From positions 62,001-126,000 of the forward strand of contig JAOAAY010000007.1 in the NCBI GenBank assembly GCA_026418615.1: a stretch of 64,000 bases of DNA, read 5' to 3'. Positions 58,173 through 64,000 of this stretch are shown piece by piece. Under the pieces are notes generated by a model that did not search any database, had not been told where the DNA came from, and was given only the letters and a program-made list of their open reading frames with translations. The stretch is from Candidatus Sumerlaeaceae bacterium (lineage in GTDB: Bacteria > Sumerlaeota > Sumerlaeia > Sumerlaeales > Sumerlaeaceae). How positions within the stretch are numbered: the first letter of the stretch is position 1; each line of letters begins with the position of its first letter. The position numbers were made by a program, and so were the translations under genes.

Positions 58173-59362
58173 CTCTAACGGCCTATTTCGATTGTTACAA
58201 TGGCATCAGCGGCGACATGACGCTGGGCGCCCTTGTGGATCTCGGGCTGCCGCTCAACGACCTGCTTGCCGCCCTTGGCACATTGCCAGTCTCCGGGTAC
58301 GAAGTGAAGGCTGAGCGGATCAGCCGCTGCGGCGTCGCGGCAACGCTCGTCCGTGTCAAGACGGACGAGCAACACCACCACCGAGGCCTTGCAGCCATCG
58401 AGTGCCTGATTGCTGAAAGCGGGCTTCCCGATGTCGTCAAGGATCGGTCCGTTGCCGTGTTCCGCCGCCTCGCCCGGGCTGAAGCCGCCATCCATTCGAT
58501 CCCTGTCGAGCAAGTGCATTTCCACGAGGTGGGCGCGCTCGACGCGATCGTGGACATTGTTGGTGCCTGTTGGGGGCTGCATGCTTTGGGCATCGGACGG
58601 GTCATTGGTTCGCCGGTGGCTCTTGGCGCTGGCACGGTCCGCACGGCACATGGCGAACTTCCCGTGCCGGCTCCGGCCACGGCGTTACTGCTGGCAGGCG
58701 TGCCGACGCATGGAGGCCCGATGAGTGGCGAATTGGCCACACCCACGGGCGCCGCTATCCTCACCACCCTTGCTGAATCGTTCGGCCCCCAGCCGCTCAT
58801 GACCGTTGTCAAGGTCGGATACGGCGCCGGCAGCCGGGAAACCACCGGTCATACGAATTTCCTTCGCATTATGCTCGGCGAGACTCACCCGGGCGCGGCA
58901 CTCCCTGCAGAGAGGCGCGAGTTGCGCCTTGTGCAGACGGAGATTGACGACATGTCTCCCGAAATCGCCGGCCACATTCTTGACCGCCTGTTCGAGACTG
59001 GCTGCCTCGATGCGCACTTCGCACCTGTTCAGATGAAAAAAAATCGTCCAGGGGTGAGCATACGCGTGCTCGTAGAACCCGAGCGCCTTGATGCGGTCAT
59101 CACTGTTCTACTGCGCGAGACTTCCACCTTCGGCGTGCGCGTTCAATCTTGCGATCGCTACGCGTTGCCGCGCCGCATCGAGCAGGTCGCCACGCCGTTT
59201 GGCACGGTGGAGGTGAAGATTGGGTATTGGGGAGGCGACGCCATCAAATTCTCGCCAGAGTACGAATCGTGCCGGCGCGTGGCGCGTGAGTGCGGTGTAC
59301 CCTTGGGCGATGTCTATCTGGCCGCGTCCGAGGCGGCGCGGCGTTGCGGAGAGAGCCAATGA
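58169..59362 (+). CDS. larC: LarC, nickel insertion protein for the pincer cofactor
   Basis: A 397-residue LarC that inserts nickel into the pincer nucleotide. FDCYNGISGDMTLGALVDLG is the family start, HFHEVGALDAIVDIVG and PVPAPATALLLAG are conserved, and METDIDDMSPE appears here as TEIDDMSPEIAGH. Translation starts with TTG overlapping the larB stop. It appears to be one complete chain, without the LarC1/LarC2 frameshift of lactobacilli. Its stop overlaps the next start (ATGA). Confidence 0.95.
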   Translation: MTLTAYFDCYNGISGDMTLGALVDLGLPLNDLLAALGTLPVSGYEVKAERISRCGVAATLVRVKTDEQHHHRGLAAIECLIAESGLPDVVKDRSVAVFRRLARAEAAIHSIPVEQVHFHEVGALDAIVDIVGACWGLHALGIGRVIGSPVALGAGTVRTAHGELPVPAPATALLLAGVPTHGGPMSGELATPTGAAILTTLAESFGPQPLMTVVKVGYGAGSRETTGHTNFLRIMLGETHPGAALPAERRELRLVQTEIDDMSPEIAGHILDRLFETGCLDAHFAPVQMKKNRPGVSIRVLVEPERLDAVITVLLRETSTFGVRVQSCDRYALPRRIEQVATPFGTVEVKIGYWGGDAIKFSPEYESCRRVARECGVPLGDVYLAASEAARRCGESQ

Positions 59363-60252
59363 AATTGTTCAGATATTCCGAAGCAGGCCGACCTCAACTG
59401 GCCGTTGAGTGGCGCGGAATTGTTGTCAACGCTGCCGCAGCGATGCGCGCTGCGGGGGCCCTCGTACCCCAAGCCATCGAGTCAGCCGACACTGCCGCAT
59501 TGGCCGCCTCCGACGGCTCGCAATTGAGCGCTCTCGCCGCCGCGCTCGATTCTGTTGGCGCGACACTCCCCGTTGTGGACCTCGCAGCCGTCGAAATCCT
59601 GCCGCCAGTGGCGTCTCCCCGGCAGTTCATCTGTATTGGCATGAATTACCGAGACCATGCACTCGAGCAAGGCCGACCCGTGCCCGACCACCCGATCATC
59701 TTCGCCAAACTCCCCGGCGCCTTAAATGCCCACGACCACCCGATCGTCCGTCCTCGGACAACCGCCCACCTAGACTACGAAGCCGAACTCGGCGTCATCA
59801 TCGGCCGAGGTGGCCGCCGCATACCCCGCGACCGCGCGCTCGAACATGTTTTCGGCTACACCGTCGTCAACGATGTCAGCGCACGCGACCTGCAGAAAGC
59901 CGACGGTCAGTTTGTTCGCGCCAAGAGCCAGGACGGCTTCGGCCCGGTCGGGCCATGTCTTGTCACAGCCGATGAAATCCCTGATCCGCAGACACTGCCT
60001 ATCTGCGCCCGCGTGAACGGTGTAACGCTTCAGGAGTCAAACACTCGTGAGATGATCTTTGGCGTAGCCGAACTGGTGGCGTTCATTTCGGAGGGCATCA
60101 CGCTGACGCCTGGCGACCTGATCGCCACTGGCACCCCTGCGGGCGTCGGCGCATTTCGCACGCCACCCGTCTGGCTGAAGGCCGGCGATATCGTGGAGAT
60201 CGAGATCGGCGGCATTGGCGTCCTACGCAACCCCGTGGTCGAGGAGACCTGA
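59359..60252 (+). CDS. Fumarylacetoacetate hydrolase family protein
   Basis: A 297-residue FAH-family enzyme. CIGMNYRDHALEQG, the metal ligands in LDYEAELGVIIG, and VNDVSARDLQ, GTPAGVGAF and VEIEIGGIGVLRNPV are the usual motifs of 2-keto acid hydrolases/decarboxylases or oxaloacetate tautomerases. The ATG at 59359 overlaps the larC stop by four bases, making a larB-larC-FAH unit. Why it is coupled to nickel-cofactor genes is not clear. The exact substrate cannot be given. Confidence 0.92.
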   Translation: MKLFRYSEAGRPQLAVEWRGIVVNAAAAMRAAGALVPQAIESADTAALAASDGSQLSALAAALDSVGATLPVVDLAAVEILPPVASPRQFICIGMNYRDHALEQGRPVPDHPIIFAKLPGALNAHDHPIVRPRTTAHLDYEAELGVIIGRGGRRIPRDRALEHVFGYTVVNDVSARDLQKADGQFVRAKSQDGFGPVGPCLVTADEIPDPQTLPICARVNGVTLQESNTREMIFGVAELVAFISEGITLTPGDLIATGTPAGVGAFRTPPVWLKAGDIVEIEIGGIGVLRNPVVEET

Positions 60253-60316
60253 GCAGCCACCGCAAGGAAGGCCATGCGCAGCGCCGCCCTCGCCCGTCGA
60301 GCCACTGCTACCTGCG

Positions 60317-60874
60317 TCAGGGCTTGATGTAATTGCCCATGGCCGGAAACTCTCTCTCTTCGATGACCCGGCCGCGGGCAAATTTAAAGAGTTTGCCCGC
60401 GCCAAAATACATCCACTGCGTCACGCCGCCCTCCAGCGTTTTGGAGTCCTCCGGGTCACCGTACCGCGTCAGAATCCGGATCTGATCCGTCAGCGGCTGC
60501 TCTTCGTACGAGTGGCCGGCAAAAAGAACCTCGACCCCCTGACGCAAATAGATCCACGAGTAGGGGGGCAGGTTCTTGCCCTTCTGCACCTCTTTCAGAC
60601 GCGGCAGGATCTCAATGCGTTGCTTGACCGTCCCCGAGGGATCCCACCAAGCACGGAAGTGATCCGGACGCCCATAGCGGGCGTAGACCTCGCGCTCCGC
60701 CGGCGTAAACTTTTTCTCGTCAGGCCACTTCTTGCCCGGTCTGAACAGGTTCACGGAAAAGTCCGGATCAAATGAAAACATGTCCTTTTCGCAGGCGGCA
60801 AAGGCAAATGCGCACAACACAAGCGACAACACGCGCACGGCGCGGCGAAGGGGGGAGAGGCATGCAATTGTCAT
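60317..60874 (-). CDS. Hypothetical lipoprotein
   Basis: A 185-residue protein with a lipoprotein signal (LCAFAFAACEKD, Cys about 28). Acidic and aromatic-rich mature part with EREVYARYGRPDHFRAWW and QIRILTRYGDPEDSKTLEGG, two copies of a YGxPxxF/S pattern reminiscent of GWxTD-type lipoproteins. No function is assigned. It is convergent with the FAH gene. Its own transcript would start in the 180-base gap beyond 60874, which holds no other gene I can support. Confidence 0.65.
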   Translation of the reverse strand: MTIACLSPLRRAVRVLSLVLCAFAFAACEKDMFSFDPDFSVNLFRPGKKWPDEKKFTPAEREVYARYGRPDHFRAWWDPSGTVKQRIEILPRLKEVQKGKNLPPYSWIYLRQGVEVLFAGHSYEEQPLTDQIRILTRYGDPEDSKTLEGGVTQWMYFGAGKLFKFARGRVIEEREFPAMGNYIKP

Positions 60875-61056
60875 GGGTTGAACTGTATTGCGACCGCTCG
60901 CATCTGTTCACCGCGCCGCCTCGAAGCGGCACCCGCGTCCCACCGGCATCATCGTCCTTCAGGGGCGGCCCTCGTGGTCGCCCGATTCGCCCTACGGCTT
61001 CCGGTTCAACAAGGCTGCTCGCTGCAGGTAGCCCATTTGAGATCTCTTTTGGTCTG

Positions 61057-62010
61057 TCACGACGCGACTTCCTCCAGTGGCTCTTCGTCCTCCCATTCGT
61101 CCACGGCCTCGTCGTAGGCCTCCGCCACGACCCCAGCACGGAACAACTCCGGCTCGCGAGCGATGATCTTGCCTGTCGCCGCCTCAATACGAGTAAGCAA
61201 GGCCTCGGCGCGGGCGGCGAAGAAGTCCCAGAACCGGTCGGCACGCAGCGCGTTGGGTTCGATGCAGTGAGAGCGCAAGACTTCATCCATCTGCGCCGCG
61301 CTGACGCCGGCGGCCTTCTCGATCGCGGGGAGGTACACTGATGGCGCGCGGCCACCAATCTGCCGGTTTGTGCGCGCAGCAAGCGCGGTCTTGTTGATGA
61401 TACTGTTGTAAATGCCCGGGGCGATGTCAGCCGCTTTACACCATTTTTCGGGGAAGATGTGGTGGATGTCCACTTTGTCGTCAAAGAATGTCTGGGCTTC
61501 TATCGGCTCGCCGGTGCGGAAGTCCCGCCCGCCGTCGCGCATCAGGAGTGCATAAAGGCCCTTATATGCCGCACTGTTGCGCGTGCGCAAGGTAAGCAGC
61601 CGGTTTGGTTGAAAACTCGACTCTTGAATTGTGGACGGCTCGATTGCGTCGCCCCGCACCCACGCCACGACCTCGGGGAGGTCACGCGCAAACCGGCTTT
61701 CATAGCCCCCCCCGTATAACTCACCCAAGACGCCGCACCAGAACCAGCGGGCGATCTTCTGTCGTGCTCCTTCGCTTTCGCCATAATCACCCAGATCTAC
61801 GAATATTGCGGCGAGCGGCACGAGTTGTGTGCGGTAAGGAAGGTCTCGAGCCTTGAAGATCTTCTGGCCGTAGAGAAAACGCGCCGCGCGAACAAAGCCG
61901 GCCTCGACCCGGTCAGCCCACCTTTGCCAGTCTCCAACATCAAGTTTCAGGATGTCTTTGCGCTTACAACTGATTCCCGGTGCGCTCTCTTCGGCCGTCC
62001 CGGAGGCGCG
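61057..62010 (-). pseudogene. N-terminally truncated DUF262/HNH endonuclease (GmrSD-like) remnant
   Basis: The frame is open from the stop at 61057 up to about 62136, but the recognisable protein begins near 62010. It reads SCKRKDILKLDVGDWQRWAD, then GFVRAARFLYGQKIF, ARDLPYRTQLVPLAAI, and the HNH core VDIHHIFPEKWC with NSIINKTALAARTNRQIGG. This is the C-terminal half of DUF262-type enzymes, which cut modified DNA. The N-terminal DUF262 NTPase domain is missing and the sequence runs straight into the repeat array. The GTG at 61821 in the ORF track is only an internal start. Probably inactive. Confidence 0.7.
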
Positions 62011-62566
62011 GAGGCGCTGAGGAAGACGCGGAAACGCAGAGGCGCTGAGGCGTAGAGGAAGACTCGGAAATGTGGAGGCGCATAGGAGGACAAGGAATGG
62101 GATTGGTGACTGGTGAAGTTGGATTCGAGACTGCTCTCAAGCAATCTCTCCTTTGCGCCGCTGCGCCTCGGCGGGAGAAACAGATTAAGCGTTGGTCCCG
62201 GCAGGAAGATGGCTCGCGCGGAGGCGCAGAGGCGCAGAGGCGCAGAGGCGCAGACTAAGACGCGGAAACGCAGAGGCGATATGGAATGAGACAGGTGACT
62301 GGTGAAGTTGGATTCGAGACTGCTCTCAAACAATCTCTCCTTTGCGCCGCTGCGCCTCGGCGGGAGAAACAGATTAAGTGTTGGTCCCGGCAGGAAGATG
62401 GCTCGCGCCGAGGCGCTGAGGAAGACGCGGAAACATGGAGGCGCAGAGGGAAATATGGAATGTGACAGGTGACCGGTGAAGTTGGATTCGAGACTGCTCT
62501 CAAGCAATCTCTCCTTTGCGCCGCTGCGCCTCGGCGGGAAAAACAGATTAAGCGTTGGTCACGGCC
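61996..62566. repeat. Array of three imperfect 174-189 bp repeats with GCGCAGAGGC microrepeats
   Basis: A nearly identical about 115-base core (GGTGACTGGTGAAGTTGGAT...) begins at 62105, 62294 and 62468, giving periods of 189 and 174 bases; the third copy is cut near 62560. Between cores are short GC-rich runs such as GGCGCAGAGGCGCAGAGGCG and variants of GACGCGGAAACGCAGAGG. The region 62137-62639 has no gene otherwise. Frames through it (ORFs at 61947-62507 minus and 62469 plus) reflect the repeats, not proteins. Confidence 0.85.
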
Positions 62567-62639
62567 TCGGACGGTGTTCGCGGTCGCCGGTTCTCTCAAT
62601 TCCCTTGCCATGCGGTGCGGGTCTGCGCGGGGTGAAGGC

Positions 62640-63701
62640 ATGATGAACATCGGCGTCAATCCAGCCGTTGAGGCGTTACAACCTTATGTGCCGGGCGAAC
62701 AGCCGCGGGACCCGGCTGTGATCAAGTTGAACACAAACGAAAGCCCGTATCCGGCGGCGCCGCAAGTGAGGGAGGCAGTGCGCCGGGCGGCGGACGATGC
62801 GGCTTTCAACAAGTATCCTGACCCGTGGAGCACACGGCTGCGCGCGGCCCTGGCAAAGCGAGCCGGCGTGACAACGGACGAAGTCTTGCCCGGCAACGGA
62901 TCAGACGAGGTCTTAAGACTCATCTGTCACGCATTTTTGCGGCCAGGCACAGGGGACCGTATCGGAATGCTGGACCCGACCTATGTGCTGTACGAAACGC
63001 TCGCGGCCATGTTTGGATGTGGCACGCAGCGGTTCGCTGTGTCGGCGCCGGATTACGCGATCCCGCCAGCGGCCATCGAGGCGGATGTCAAAGTGTTATT
63101 TATTGCCAGCCCAAACCCGCCGTACGGCACCTACTATACTCCGGAGGCCCTTGACGAGGTGGCGGCGGCCCGGCCGGAACGGCTCGTGGTCATTGACGAA
63201 GCCTATGCGGACTTCGCCGGGGGAAGCGCCCTGGAGGTGTACCGGCGACGGGAGAATGTGATTTTGACTCGCACCTTTTCTAAAAGCATGTCGCTGGCTG
63301 GTCTGCGGGTGGGCTACGCCCTGGCGCATGGGCCGCTGTTCGCGCAACTGGCAAAGATTAAGGATTCATACAATCTCGACCAATTGTGCCAGACGGCTGC
63401 GGAGGCGGCACTAAGTTCCGAGGCAGAGAACTATTATGCAGCGCGAAACGCGGAGATCTGTGCGAACCGCGACTGGCTGGCGGGGGAGTTGCGGAAACGC
63501 GGGTTCGATGTGCCCGTGTCGCGAGGAAACTTTGTTTTTGCGCGCCGCCCCGGTGCCAAGGCTTTGTACGAGGCGCTCAAAGCGCGAAAGATTTTGGTAA
63601 GGTATTTTGCGGTGCCACTACTCGACGACGGCGTGCGCATTACGATCGGCACCCGCGAGCAATTGAACGCGCTGTTGGCCGCCATTGACGAGACAGGCTG
63701 A
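62640..63701 (+). CDS. hisC: HisC, histidinol-phosphate aminotransferase
   Basis: A 353-residue PLP aminotransferase of histidine synthesis. INLNENPYP appears here as LNTNESPYP, then LPGNGSDE, VVIDEAYADFAG and the PLP-lysine motif TFSKSMSLAGLRVGYA, with a final RITIGT. The ORF-track start at 62469 lies inside the third repeat copy and is not credible; the ATG at 62640 (or 62643) follows a GAAGG. Relatives also act on aromatic amino acids. It starts only about 80 bases from the repeat array. Confidence 0.94.
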   Translation: MMNIGVNPAVEALQPYVPGEQPRDPAVIKLNTNESPYPAAPQVREAVRRAADDAAFNKYPDPWSTRLRAALAKRAGVTTDEVLPGNGSDEVLRLICHAFLRPGTGDRIGMLDPTYVLYETLAAMFGCGTQRFAVSAPDYAIPPAAIEADVKVLFIASPNPPYGTYYTPEALDEVAAARPERLVVIDEAYADFAGGSALEVYRRRENVILTRTFSKSMSLAGLRVGYALAHGPLFAQLAKIKDSYNLDQLCQTAAEAALSSEAENYYAARNAEICANRDWLAGELRKRGFDVPVSRGNFVFARRPGAKALYEALKARKILVRYFAVPLLDDGVRITIGTREQLNALLAAIDETG

Positions 63702-63790
63702 GACTGCACCGCCGGGCAGCGTTGGTTCTCGGGCAAACTTGGCGCGCTCCGTGCTCGAGCGTTGCGACGCCAGCAGAGGTCAGCCAAGGC

Positions 63791-64000
63791 TTACGCGGTG
63801 AAATGGTCCTCCGCTTGGGGGGCTTCAACCCCGGCCCCGGCAGGTACGGGTTGGGCGGTCAGATACTCAATGACCTGCGCAGCGGTGTAATCGCGCCCGT
63901 ACTTGCCAATCAGTGTCCGCACGACTTCGAGGTCATCCCCAGCCGTCACAAGCGGCCGCTCGATGGTACCGTCCGCTTGCTGTTGCGGCATGCCAATGTT
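63791..64000 (-). CDS. C-terminal end of an unidentified protein (cut by window end)
   Basis: The frame is open to the window edge (…NIGMPQQQADG), so this is most likely the last about 70 residues of a longer protein rather than a 66-residue gene. The segment is hydrophilic, with a short helix (LEVVRTLIGKYGRDYTAAQVIEYL) and an Ala/Pro-rich end. No family recognised from this piece. Confidence 0.5.
   Translation of the reverse strand, partial: NIGMPQQQADGTIERPLVTAGDDLEVVRTLIGKYGRDYTAAQVIEYLTAQPVPAGAGVEAPQAEDHFTA

Noticed and set aside
60768-61484. 238-residue minus-strand ORF
   Set aside because: It overlaps the HNH remnant and the lipoprotein gene in another frame and is Arg/Pro/Thr-rich without motifs.
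61947-62507. 186-residue minus-strand ORF with repeated SSLESNFTSHLSHS blocks
   Set aside because: Its internal repeats are translations of the DNA repeat array; there is no plausible start signal and no protein family.
61996-62566. Possible CRISPR array
   Set aside because: The repeated units are 174-189 bases with long identical cores and no short uniform repeats separated by unique spacers; no cas genes are present.

Overview
The window is a GC-rich, densely coded bacterial chromosome segment from a Gram-negative organism. Evidence for an outer membrane is an LptF/LptG-type permease, several lipoproteins with lipoboxes, a TatA/TatC pair and an NlpC/P60 secreted hydrolase. Central metabolism uses a pyrophosphate-dependent phosphofructokinase, complex I subunits, acetate kinase, and an indolepyruvate oxidoreductase/aryl-CoA ligase operon. 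The EF-P has no lysine or arginine at its tip, a type I associate with PVC-like or candidate-phylum lineages. I would guess such a lineage (for example Sumerlaeota/BRC1-like), but only with low confidence. Most of the window is chromosomal housekeeping. The only clearly accessory patch is near the right end (about 61.0-62.6 kb).

Layout. 1-5.1 kb: sufB(partial)-sufC-sufD-sufS-sufU-sufT, a complete SUF Fe-S assembly operon. 5.2-9.9 kb (minus): a hypothetical gene, a DUF255/YyaL thioredoxin-fold protein, and thiE-thiL. 9.9-14 kb: a small Cys-rich secreted protein, argC, a Rieske ferredoxin overlapping a degenerate CPBP-like membrane protein, and an LptF/G permease. 14-18.8 kb: lysC translationally coupled to an uncharacterised family with a deoxyhypusine-synthase-like pattern, a secreted repeat-domain protein, and a sigma-70 family factor. 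19.1-24.6 kb: nuoABC, then on the opposite strand gap, tpiA and pfp with a strong hairpin after gap. 24.9-29.3 kb: a receiver-histidine kinase coupled to a secreted protein, facing a receiver-ATPase protein, then tatA and tatC. 29.4-37 kb: inositol-phosphatase, ackA, NlpC/P60, a secreted helical protein, purC-purS-purQ, efp and tRNA-Thr. 37-43.5 kb: mtnA, then the minus-strand operon iorA-iorB-paaK-ACT-paaK. 43.6-50.4 kb: M20 amidohydrolase, purN-purB, a lipoprotein, a DUF3891 protein, comF and pgk. 50.5-60.9 kb: a ThiH-like radical SAM enzyme, a TMTC-like TPR membrane protein tail-to-tail with a GH38 alpha-mannosidase, larB-larC-FAH hydrolase, and a lipoprotein. 61-64 kb: an N-terminally truncated DUF262/HNH (GmrSD-like) endonuclease, a threefold repeat array, hisC and a gene cut by the window edge.

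The best candidates for something not well described are: the lysC-coupled DHS-fold-like protein; the IOR/PaaK/ACT operon, whose IorA lacks its ferredoxin domain; EF-P with asparagine at the tip; the truncated endonuclease abutting the repeat array; and a perfect operator-like palindrome filling the spacer of the alpha-mannosidase promoter. Translational coupling is frequent here, using both ATGA and TTGA stop-start overlaps.
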